A DNA stretch of 64,000 nt, taken from assembly GCA_002440905.1 (NCBI GenBank), contig DJWA01000002.1:236913-300912 (forward strand), written 5' to 3'. Positions within the stretch are counted from its first letter, which is position 1; every line of letters begins with the position of its first letter. The translations under genes and the position numbers were made by a program. This document shows, piece after piece, positions 9,137 through 16,582 of the stretch. A model generated the notes under the pieces. It was not told the origin of the DNA. It did not search any database and was given only the letters and a program-made list of their open reading frames with translations. This stretch comes from Candidatus Roizmanbacteria bacterium UBA6242. GTDB lineage: Bacteria; Patescibacteriota; Microgenomatia; UBA1406; GWC2-37-13.

Positions 9137-11347
9137 ATGAACCAAGGCTTGAGATCATTATTTGGGCTTATATTCAAGGGACTATATCACATTGCCTCTT
9201 TTTTTATCAAAATAGGCGAAATAACCCAGAAATTATTCTATTTTCTGGCGTTCATTCCTAAAAAATACTTTTTCTTTTTGAAAAATAAGACCACCGGTTT
9301 TTTGAGACGATTAAAATCGCTTAAGATGCCGGCCTTATCCGTCAAGTTACCCAAACTCATAATCCCGAAGATCAACCTGAGTTTTATCACCACACGGGTT
9401 CGCTACTTCTCCTTGGGGGTTATCGGGACACTTATTGTCATTGGGGTTTGGCAGGGTTACATTTTTGTCAAGGAATTACCATCACCCTATAGTATCGGTA
9501 AGATCAATTATCCAGTCTCGTCGCTCATATACGACCGTAATGGAAAATTATTGTATGAAATATATAAAAGCCAAAATAGGACTCCGGTAACTCTTTCACA
9601 GCTTCCGACATACGTTGTCAATTCAACAATCGCCATAGAAGATAAGGACTTTTATAATCACAACGGCGTAGCTTTATTTTCCGGCGTTTTAAGGGCTATT
9701 AGGGAAACAGTCATTACAAAAAGTCTTCAGGGAGGGTCAACGATAACTCAGCAGCTTGTAAAAAGCGCTCTCCTGACGCCGGAACGCACGATCGAACGCA
9801 AGGCTAAGGAAATTATTTTGGCGTTGTGGACCGAAAGGATTTATAGCAAAGACAAGATTCTTGAGATGTATTTGAATCAGGTCCCGTACGGCGGGAGCTC
9901 TTATGGCATACAGGAAGCGGCTAAAACATATTTCGGACATGACGCTAAGGACCTGACTCTCGAAGAGGCTGCACTTCTGGCCGGGTTGCCGCAGGCACCC
10001 TCAATATATTCTCCGTACAGCAATCCTGAAGCCGCCAAAAGGAGACGAAACGAAGTGCTGGTGGCCATGGAAGATAACGGTTATATTGACGCTCAAGCTA
10101 GAGTAAGAGCGCAAAATTCTCCAATTGAAGTTCTTCCGCCAAAAACATCGATCAAGGCGCCTCATTTTGTTTTTTACGTAAAGAGCCAACTTGAAGATAC
10201 CTATGGAATCTCAACAGTTGAGGAAGGCGGATTGCGGGTCACAACGACTCTTGACCTTGATATCCAAACAGAAGTCGAAACGATCCTAAGAGAAGAACTG
10301 GAGAAGGTTCAATATCTAAATGTTACAAATGGAGCGGTGTTGGTCACAAGGCCGCAAACGGGAGAGATTATCGCCATGGTCGGGTCACGTGACTATTTTG
10401 AGGATAACGTTGGGGCTTTTAATGTAACAACCGCCTTGCGGCAACCGGGAAGCTCGATTAAACCCATTATGTATGCTCTATCTCTTCAAAAAGGATTCAC
10501 AGCCGCATCAATCATCGACGATTCACCCGTTAAGTTTAATATACCCGGATCATCCCCTTATATGCCCGTTAACTACGACGGAATATTTCATGGAAGGGTT
10601 ACATTAAGAATGGCTTTGGCTAATTCGTATAATATACCGGCCGTCAAAACCTTAGAAAAAGTAGGCGTTCCTGATTTTATTGACTTTGCCGAAAAACTCG
10701 GGATTTCCACCTGGAACGACCGTTCAAGATATGGGCTTTCTCTAACACTGGGCGGAGGAGAGGTAACCATGCTTGACATGGCCTCTGCATACGGCGTACT
10801 CGCCAATAATGGCTACAAAATAAAACCGAGCTACTTCCTAAAAATAGAAGGGGCTGACGGAGGTGAAGAACGGGAGTTTCACCCCTTTAAGATAAGGGAA
10901 ATTGATCCTTCGGTTTCGTATATAATCTCAGATATACTTTCGGATAATTTTGCTAGGATTTCGGCATTTGGTCCCGGTTCTGCGCTCGAAATTCCAGGCT
11001 ACAAAGTAGCCGTCAAAACCGGAACTACCGACAGCAAAAAAGACAACTGGACAATCGGTTATAATCCAGATTTTCTGGTAACGGTTTGGGTCGGAAATAA
11101 CGATAATTCACCAATGAATCCTTATCTTTCATCTGGTGTTACCGGTGCTGCCCCTATATGGAACCGTGTAATGAGCTACTTGTTGAAAAACTATTCAAGC
11201 GGAAATAAATGGTATGAGCAACCGGAAAACGTCGTGTCAAAAAATTGTTTTTTTGGAAGAAAAGAATTCTTCGTCCGGGGCACTGAGGACAAAGTTAATT
11301 GCGGAGAGAAGCTCGGTGTAACAGGATCACCAACGCCCTCACTTTAA
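9137..11347 (+). CDS. Bifunctional penicillin-binding protein, PBP1A type
   Basis: 736 residues: a basic N-terminal region, one membrane helix (about 92-112), a GT51 glycosyltransferase and a class A transpeptidase. The glycosyltransferase shows EDKDFYNHNG (catalytic Glu near 168) and GGSTITQQLVKS (199-210). The transpeptidase shows PGSSIKP (SxxK), ANSYNIPAVK (SxN) and KTGTTDSKKDNW (KTG). It polymerises lipid II and crosslinks stem peptides outside the membrane. Two extra hydrophobic patches before residue 50 are unusual. It ends overlapping serS by four bases, tail to tail. Assignment to class A PBPs is certain; the exact paralogue name is not. Confidence 0.96.
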   Translation: MNQGLRSLFGLIFKGLYHIASFFIKIGEITQKLFYFLAFIPKKYFFFLKNKTTGFLRRLKSLKMPALSVKLPKLIIPKINLSFITTRVRYFSLGVIGTLIVIGVWQGYIFVKELPSPYSIGKINYPVSSLIYDRNGKLLYEIYKSQNRTPVTLSQLPTYVVNSTIAIEDKDFYNHNGVALFSGVLRAIRETVITKSLQGGSTITQQLVKSALLTPERTIERKAKEIILALWTERIYSKDKILEMYLNQVPYGGSSYGIQEAAKTYFGHDAKDLTLEEAALLAGLPQAPSIYSPYSNPEAAKRRRNEVLVAMEDNGYIDAQARVRAQNSPIEVLPPKTSIKAPHFVFYVKSQLEDTYGISTVEEGGLRVTTTLDLDIQTEVETILREELEKVQYLNVTNGAVLVTRPQTGEIIAMVGSRDYFEDNVGAFNVTTALRQPGSSIKPIMYALSLQKGFTAASIIDDSPVKFNIPGSSPYMPVNYDGIFHGRVTLRMALANSYNIPAVKTLEKVGVPDFIDFAEKLGISTWNDRSRYGLSLTLGGGEVTMLDMASAYGVLANNGYKIKPSYFLKIEGADGGEEREFHPFKIREIDPSVSYIISDILSDNFARISAFGPGSALEIPGYKVAVKTGTTDSKKDNWTIGYNPDFLVTVWVGNNDNSPMNPYLSSGVTGAAPIWNRVMSYLLKNYSSGNKWYEQPENVVSKNCFFGRKEFFVRGTEDKVNCGEKLGVTGSPTPSL

Positions 11348-12606
11348 ACGGGTTTATTCTTCGGAGTTATTTTGTCAAATCCCAGCATGGGTTGGAGTAC
11401 CTTCGGAATAAGGACGCTACCATCTTTTTCTTGATAATTTTCAAGAATCGCGATAATTATACGGGGTGACGGTATTGCGGTATCGTTAAGAGAGAAGCAG
11501 TAGTCGGTCGACTGGTCTTTCTTTCGATACTTAATCTTTAGTCGTCTTGTCTGGAAGTCCCCCATAATGGAATTTGAGGCTATTTCTCCGTATCCGTTTT
11601 TGTAAGGCATCCATATTTCCGTATCATATTTTTTAACTTGAGGTTCACCCATATCACCTGTACACATAAGGAGCTTTCGGTAAGGAATTTCAAAATCCCG
11701 AATTATTTCTTCGGTATTGTTTTGAAGCTCTTCGTGAAGCACTTTGGCGCCTTCCATATCATTTTTTGCGATTATAACCTGTTCAACTTTCCAAAACTCA
11801 TGAAGACGATATAATCCTTTGGTATCTTTTCCATAACTCCCAGCCTCTCTCCTGAAGCATGGAGAAAAAGCAACGAATTTTTTTGGAAGCTGTTCTTCCT
11901 TAAGAATCTCAGATGAGTAATAGGATGTGATCGGGACTTCGGCCGTTCCGGAAAGATAGGCGTCCTCATCGTTGAGTTTATAGACTTCTTGTTCACCCCA
12001 AGGAAACTGTGCGGCGCCAAAAAGAGTATATCCTTTGACAATTGCCGGGGCAATCATCGGCGTATAACCTTTTTTTGCAATCTTGTTGAAGACGTAATTA
12101 AGAATCGCCATATGTAGTAAAGCGCCTTCATTTTTTAGGAAATATCCTCGGAATCCCGAAACTTTAGCACCTCTTTCCAAGTCGATAATATCAAGAGATA
12201 AGCCCAAATCCATATGCGATCGGGGATTAAAGTCAAACTTTTTTGGTTCTCCCCACTTTTTGACTTCTACGTTTCCGGTCTCATCTCGGCCAATTGGAAC
12301 CTCGTCCAAGGGAATGTTGGGGACATGGCTAATCAGTTTTTCAAGTTCTGTTTCTGTCTTTGCCAAATTATCCTCAAGTTTCTTGAGCTCCTCTTTGATT
12401 TCTTTACCTCTTACGATGATGTCGGGTGTTGGTTTAGTTTTTCCAGCTTTATTCCTCTCTTCGCGAAGGATTTGGATCTTTTGGATGACGGCCCGTCTTT
12501 CGTCGTCGAGGTTAATGATACCATCAACATCCACCTGACGATTTTTATTTTTGGCGGCTTCAATTACCTTATCTTTGTTATTCCTTATATAGTCTATTGA
12601 CAGCAT
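11344..12606 (-). CDS. serS: Seryl-tRNA synthetase
   Basis: 420 residues, the normal length. The N-terminal long coiled-coil arm that grips the long variable arm of tRNA-Ser covers residues about 30-105. The class II core follows, with motif 2 FRREAGSYGKDTKG and motif 3 region NDTAIPSPRIIIAILENYQ, and the seine-binding TAEVP (GTAEVPITSYYS). It charges tRNA-Ser in the cytoplasm. It lies 11 bases downstream of the HAM1 gene and is probably cotranscribed with it. The start MLSIDYIRNN is typical of the family. Confidence 0.98.
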   Translation of the reverse strand: MLSIDYIRNNKDKVIEAAKNKNRQVDVDGIINLDDERRAVIQKIQILREERNKAGKTKPTPDIIVRGKEIKEELKKLEDNLAKTETELEKLISHVPNIPLDEVPIGRDETGNVEVKKWGEPKKFDFNPRSHMDLGLSLDIIDLERGAKVSGFRGYFLKNEGALLHMAILNYVFNKIAKKGYTPMIAPAIVKGYTLFGAAQFPWGEQEVYKLNDEDAYLSGTAEVPITSYYSSEILKEEQLPKKFVAFSPCFRREAGSYGKDTKGLYRLHEFWKVEQVIIAKNDMEGAKVLHEELQNNTEEIIRDFEIPYRKLLMCTGDMGEPQVKKYDTEIWMPYKNGYGEIASNSIMGDFQTRRLKIKYRKKDQSTDYCFSLNDTAIPSPRIIIAILENYQEKDGSVLIPKVLQPMLGFDKITPKNKPV

Positions 12607-12617
12607 AGTTTATTCAC

Positions 12618-13232
12618 TTATATTATCAGATCCGTCATTTTTTTTGTTAGCCTCTTTAAAGCGATTAGCCGGTGGTTAATTAAGTTGTGTTCATGGACCG
12701 TTAGGTCGTCATAGTATTTATTAAATCGGTCAACAACCAGAAGTGCCCGGTAGGGGAATCCCCTCTCATATTTGTTGAAGGGCTTATTTGCTAGGTGACC
12801 GTCGATCCTTTCGTTTTCAAATATACTATTTTTCGTTACCGGATCGTAAAAACAAAGAAATAATTCAAGATATGCTTGTCTTTTATCGTGTGGGACGCCC
12901 ATTAGTCTTTTTAATGTGTATGAAATGAGCTCCTCGTCGGTTGCTTTACGACCTAACCATCGGGATGATCTGACACCAGGTTCGTTATTTAAGTAGGGAA
13001 TAACCAGTCCTCCATCATCTGAAAGCACTGGAAATCCAACCTTTTCTGCATAATACTTGGCTTTAATAAAGGAGTTTTCTTTAAAAGTTGCGCCGGTTTC
13101 TTCTGGTTCCTCCTCCACCCTAACGTCGTTTAATGTAAGTAACTCAATCCCTTTCATTTTGAGTTCCTTTAATCCGAACTTAAGTTCATTAATTTTTGCC
13201 GGGTTATGGGTTGCAATCAATAGCCTACTCAT
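12618..13232 (-). CDS. rdgB: HAM1/RdgB-type non-canonical purine NTP pyrophosphatase
   Basis: 204 residues. Enzymes of this family hydrolyse ITP, dITP and XTP to monophosphates and so clean the nucleotide pool. Signature elements are ATHNPAKINEL at the N-terminus, the acidic EEPEETGATFKENSFIKA, LSDDGGLVI, and PGVRSSRWLG; the C-terminus carries HEHNLINHR. The C-terminal third (ERGFPYRALLVVDRF) is more divergent than usual, so the symbol is a family-level assignment. It is the first gene of the pair with serS and is divergent from the ureohydrolase-like gene. Confidence 0.85.
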   Translation of the reverse strand: MSRLLIATHNPAKINELKFGLKELKMKGIELLTLNDVRVEEEPEETGATFKENSFIKAKYYAEKVGFPVLSDDGGLVIPYLNNEPGVRSSRWLGRKATDEELISYTLKRLMGVPHDKRQAYLELFLCFYDPVTKNSIFENERIDGHLANKPFNKYERGFPYRALLVVDRFNKYYDDLTVHEHNLINHRLIALKRLTKKMTDLII

Positions 13233-13267
13233 AATTTATTAATTATAGCCTAATCTAACAATGAAAA

Positions 13268-13296
13268 TTGAAATACAGATTATCTTATAGTATAAT
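13268..13296 (+). promoter_or_regulatory. Leaderless sigma-70-type promoter of the ureohydrolase-like gene
   Basis: TTGAAA (13268-13273), exactly 17 bases, then TATAAT (13291-13296), followed by five bases and the ATG at 13302. The start codon would be at or next to +1, so no Shine-Dalgarno site is possible. Confidence 0.75.
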
Positions 13297-13301
13297 TAAA
13301 C

Positions 13302-14564
13302 ATGTCGCTTGCTGAAGCTTCAAAATTTGAAAGTATTATTGCTAAACCCACTCCAAAGCTCCTTATTGTACCGGAAACAGATGAATACACAGACTATAAG
13401 TCATATAGAGGCTTTGTTAAGTCCGGATTCAAGGAGACGACTCGCCGACACCTGGATATAGTAAACGGCGTAGATTTCAGCTGTTTAAATGAAAAACAAA
13501 GAAGAAAAATGTCGGATATTATAACGCTTCTCAATCGGGCTTGGAACTGGTACGAAAATGCTCTTGATAGGGAGTGGAATTCGCAGGATGCAATAAACGA
13601 TTCCAGTGATTTTTTCAACAACTTAGGTGTTTTTCATTTTCCTGAGTCAATAGGTCCAATGATGTATAGCGCGCGCATTGAAAAGCTGGAAGATTTTTTT
13701 AAACAATATTTGTCTAAGTCGGACGGACCAACAGTAGTCTTGTCTGAAACTCATGCGACAACTACCCCTCTAATGAGAATTCTCAAGCAAGCCAATCCTA
13801 ACTCGAAAATAGGCATGTTTGTTTTCGATACCCACCTAGATACCGATCCAGGGCCAGCCAGCGATGTCCCAAGAAAGTCGAATACCTTAAGGTTGTTGGT
13901 CGAAAAAGACAGAAATGGCAGGGCGCCGGTTGTTGACAAATTAACCGTAATTGGGGTTCCGGATAAAATTGAATTAGACCACCGTGGAAGCTCTTGGGGA
14001 ATTGAAAAATTCAATGGCAAGGTGAATGTTGTTGCCGAGGAGGAGCTATTTGGTGAGGATCCGCATACTATGTCTTTTTCGAAAAAAGCCCTTTCAAGAA
14101 TCGTATATAAAGAAATTCTAGAGATGAAAAAGGCGGGGATAACCAATGTCATGTTATCGGTAGATCTTGACGTTCTAAAAAGTGGTGTTCTAGGACTTAC
14201 AGGGTTTGAATACTCGGCATTTCATGCTCTACTTTACCTGGCAGGACAAAGAGATATTCAAGTATACAGAGACCTTCCAGGAATGATTTACAGTCTTTTG
14301 ACAAATACTGGTTTTGCTGGTGAGATCAATGGTTCAATAATAGACTATCCAATCACTCTTGGAGGTAGGGGTTTGTCCGTATTATATCTTACTCACGGAT
14401 TGGAGGTTATAAGAGAGACCTGTCGAGAGTTAGGAATAGAATTTGGACTTAAGTACGAAGGTGCTCACGTGTTAGGAGATATAGTTGAGTTATCGGGTCC
14501 CGACTATATGGATAAAACTAAAAGAGCAGCTCTCGAAATAGCCCGAGCAATGTTGCCTAAATAA
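13302..14564 (+). CDS. Divergent ureohydrolase (arginase/agmatinase)-fold protein
   Basis: 420 residues, longer than arginase (about 300). Metal-binding motifs of the arginase fold can be traced in order: a degenerate first motif LSETHATTT (His), FDTHLDTDPG matching DAHxD, and LSVDLDVLKSG matching SxDxD. The usual trailing DP is absent. The first 130 residues are a mostly helical extension of unknown function. Known members hydrolyse guanidino compounds (arginine, agmatine, formiminoglutamate) using two Mn ions. Here the substrate cannot be named because the loops are diverged. It is monocistronic, with a strong leaderless promoter and a hairpin-U terminator about 75 bases beyond the stop. 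Confidence 0.65.
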   Translation: MSLAEASKFESIIAKPTPKLLIVPETDEYTDYKSYRGFVKSGFKETTRRHLDIVNGVDFSCLNEKQRRKMSDIITLLNRAWNWYENALDREWNSQDAINDSSDFFNNLGVFHFPESIGPMMYSARIEKLEDFFKQYLSKSDGPTVVLSETHATTTPLMRILKQANPNSKIGMFVFDTHLDTDPGPASDVPRKSNTLRLLVEKDRNGRAPVVDKLTVIGVPDKIELDHRGSSWGIEKFNGKVNVVAEEELFGEDPHTMSFSKKALSRIVYKEILEMKKAGITNVMLSVDLDVLKSGVLGLTGFEYSAFHALLYLAGQRDIQVYRDLPGMIYSLLTNTGFAGEINGSIIDYPITLGGRGLSVLYLTHGLEVIRETCRELGIEFGLKYEGAHVLGDIVELSGPDYMDKTKRAALEIARAMLPK

Positions 14565-14571
14565 AATGGTC

Positions 14572-14600
14572 TTGATTTTTTATTTAAAATGCTTTAAGAT
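14572..14600 (+). promoter_or_regulatory. Predicted promoter ahead of the GNAT leader region
   Basis: TTGATT (14572-14577), 17 bases, TAAGAT (14595-14600). Five bases later is an ATG (14606) opening a 28-codon frame, the same spacing as other leaderless promoters here. Confidence 0.5.
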
Positions 14601-14605
14601 TCAAT

Positions 14606-14692
14606 ATGGAACACCTTAGAAGTTCTTACAATAAAATTACCGCCCTGAAAAGAGCGGCTTTTTGTTTTTATGAAGAGAAAGCACAGATATAA
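14606..14692 (+). CDS. Possible 28-residue leader peptide
   Basis: A short frame begins MEHLRSSYNKITALKRAAF and ends at TAA 14692, five bases after a predicted -10 box. A hairpin-U terminator (14639-14670) lies inside the frame, and a second terminator abuts the next start codon. This arrangement would fit an attenuator with a leader peptide, but no run of a single codon type is obvious, and the frame could be accidental. Confidence 0.3.
   Translation: MEHLRSSYNKITALKRAAFCFYEEKAQI
14639..14670 (+). terminator. Hairpin-U terminator after the ureohydrolase-like gene
   Basis: CCGCCCT - GAAA - AGAGCGG with one mismatch, followed by CTTTTTGTTTTT. It ends the upstream gene or attenuates transcription into the GNAT gene. 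Confidence 0.7.
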
Positions 14693-14702
14693 ATTAATGC
14701 CT

Positions 14703-14750
14703 CGGGTGTTACACCCGTAGAGCGCGCCCGCCTTTTTGGCGGGTTTTTTT
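14703..14750 (+). promoter_or_regulatory. Attenuator-like hairpins abutting the GNAT start codon
   Basis: Hairpin CGGGTG-TTA-CACCCG (14703-14717) is followed by the terminator CCCGCC-TTTTT-GGCGGG with seven T's (14727-14750). Three bases later is the ATG at 14754. CGGGTG could instead pair with CGCCCG (14725-14730) in the 5' arm of the terminator, giving a possible antiterminator. The terminator placement next to a start codon matches the T-box gene (21053) and the aminotransferase gene (62719). The ligand or signal is unknown. Confidence 0.55.
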
Positions 14751-14753
14751 GTT

Positions 14754-16199
14754 ATGGAAGCCAAATCAAAAATATTTTCATTACTTACAGAAAAAGGTAG
14801 ACTATCTGAGTTTATCGCCTTAACAGCCTCTAATCTGGAAGTAGAGCAATTAAGCAAAATAAAGAAAATAGTTCTAAGAACGGGTACAAGAAAGGCTGAG
14901 TTTTTTCAGCAACGACTTGGAAAATTTAGAAATCATGAAGGCGAACCGATTCCTAATGAAGTCAGAGAGTCTGTTTGGGATGAGGACGCCCATGGCGCTG
15001 CTTACATGATGCCGGGGATGAGAGCAACGCTTAAGTCGGCCGTTGAGATAAAAAACTCACAAGAGGAAGCAGTTGACGGAGAGCTACATTTGTCTGGAGA
15101 TGTAGAAACAAGGCACGGAGACGTTCTTTTAACCAAGGCCAAGCCAGGGAGTTCTCCCGAGGATATCGTCTTTAATATTGCAGGAATGTTAACTAAAGAG
15201 GAAAGCGTATTTAACGTCAGATCAAGTATGGCTGGCTTATTGAAGGATGTCAATCGAGGGGCGGTACTGACAGAAAGTCATCGGTTTAAGGTAGACAAGT
15301 TTACGTTAGATGAAATCAGCGAATATGTCATGAGCCTTACTCCACAACAACTGCAAAGAGCTCCGGCAGGAATTCTCTGGCCTCACCCACTTATAATATC
15401 CCGTATTAAGGAGATAGACGGTGTTATGAGAGGCGAGGAGGGATTCGAACAGAAAACGATCTCCCTTTTTAACTCTCTCCTCAATATTCCTGATAATCTG
15501 GACGTCTTATTGAGATATCTTGATAATGTTAATATCATGAAGCCTTTAAATAATGACGGCAATCTTTATAGATATTTAGTCGATTCAGCTGAAAAGCCAC
15601 TGATTGATCAAAATGAGGTTATAAAAGGAAATTGGTCCGAAATAATCCCACTTTCAAATGGCGAGGTAATGTCCTTAGAATCCGTATCGGATGATGATTT
15701 TGAGCCAATCAGTCGACTCGCTGAAAATAATTTTAGAAATGCTCCAAATTATAGCTATCTTCAGGGCGAGGATAATAAAGTGGAGTTGGCTAAGTTTATC
15801 GAGGCTAATTCGCCAACTAATGTAAAGCAGTTGTGTGAAACACCGCAACAGTTATGTAATTTAGTTGCCAAAATTAATGACGAAGTGGTGGGATATAGGG
15901 TTGTGAGAAAAAGAGTGGATGAAGAGAAGCAACTGATAATTGCCGATGGAAGAAGAATGCACGTTGCCTTGGGTAAAGATGGAATGGGTTTGGGTACGAT
16001 TCTTCTTAAGAGGTCAGAACAGATTGCCAAACAGCAGGGCTGTCAGATAATGGAAATCCATGCAACCGGCACCTCTCATGAATGGTTTATGAGACAAGGA
16101 TATACGTTAAAATCTCAAGTTGCCAACGGGCGTGGAGTATTTAAAGACAAACCTTCGGTCTTTTTTCTGATGACAAAAGATATGGAAAAAGTTGTTTAA
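14754..16199 (+). CDS. GNAT-type acetyltransferase with long uncharacterised N-terminal region
   Basis: The frame can be opened at TTG 14736, but that lies in the terminator hairpin, so ATG 14754 is used (481 residues). The last 150 residues look like a GNAT domain: MSLESVSDDDFEPISRLAE, INDEVVGYRVVRKRV, and the acetyl-CoA loop VALGKDGMGLGTILLKRSEQIAKQQGC, then EWFMRQGYT. The first about 300 residues match nothing I recognise; they are mixed helical and contain AHGAAYMMPGMRATLKSAV. The substrate is unknown. It lies between a ureohydrolase-like gene and a DUF488 gene, and a second GNAT-like gene sits 4 kb away under a T-box. Confidence 0.65.
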   Translation: MEAKSKIFSLLTEKGRLSEFIALTASNLEVEQLSKIKKIVLRTGTRKAEFFQQRLGKFRNHEGEPIPNEVRESVWDEDAHGAAYMMPGMRATLKSAVEIKNSQEEAVDGELHLSGDVETRHGDVLLTKAKPGSSPEDIVFNIAGMLTKEESVFNVRSSMAGLLKDVNRGAVLTESHRFKVDKFTLDEISEYVMSLTPQQLQRAPAGILWPHPLIISRIKEIDGVMRGEEGFEQKTISLFNSLLNIPDNLDVLLRYLDNVNIMKPLNNDGNLYRYLVDSAEKPLIDQNEVIKGNWSEIIPLSNGEVMSLESVSDDDFEPISRLAENNFRNAPNYSYLQGEDNKVELAKFIEANSPTNVKQLCETPQQLCNLVAKINDEVVGYRVVRKRVDEEKQLIIADGRRMHVALGKDGMGLGTILLKRSEQIAKQQGCQIMEIHATGTSHEWFMRQGYTLKSQVANGRGVFKDKPSVFFLMTKDMEKVV

Positions 16200-16205
16200 A
16201 AATTT

Positions 16206-16211
16206 TATAAT
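16206..16211 (+). promoter_or_regulatory. -10 box of a leaderless promoter
   Basis: Perfect TATAAT five bases before the ATG at 16217. The -35 region (TGGAAA, 16183-16188, 17-base spacer) is weak and lies within the end of the upstream gene. Confidence 0.5.
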
Positions 16212-16216
16212 TTAAT

Positions 16217-16579
16217 ATGGCTTTATACACAAAGTCTATTCAGGCCAGACCGTCAAAAAATGACGGTATTAGGATTTGTATCATGAGGCGTCCGGATTCG
16301 TGGGCGGTTTATGATATTTGGATGCCGGTTCTCTCTCCATCACACAAGCTTCTAGATGACGCTCATTCTAAAGTGGTCGATTGGAATGGCTATGTGAAAA
16401 GATTTTCCAAAGAGGTAATTAGAGGAAAAAGAGAGCACATTAAGTTATTAATAGACATGGCTAAAAAAAGGAAAATAACTATACTTTGTTGGGAAAAGGA
16501 ACCGGAGCACTGTCATCGAAGATTAGTCGCTGAAGAATGCAAAAAAATAGATCCTAGTTTAAAAGTAGTATTAAAATAA
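16217..16579 (+). CDS. DUF488 family protein
   Basis: 120 residues. The family signature is at the C-terminus: ITILCWEKEPEHCHRRLVAEEC, with conserved Cys, Glu and CHR residues; VYDIWMPVLSPSHKLLDD precedes it. DUF488 proteins are small, widespread and functionally uncharacterised. It converges with the LysRS gene with a three-base gap. It has its own -10 box and probably a leaderless transcript. Confidence 0.85.
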   Translation: MALYTKSIQARPSKNDGIRICIMRRPDSWAVYDIWMPVLSPSHKLLDDAHSKVVDWNGYVKRFSKEVIRGKREHIKLLIDMAKKRKITILCWEKEPEHCHRRLVAEECKKIDPSLKVVLK

Positions 16580-16582
16580 ATA

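Noticed and set aside
14671..14721. Short basic frame MKRKHRYKLMPRVLHP
   Set aside because: Sixteen codons inside the leader region, spanning the hairpin, with no ribosome site; more likely chance.
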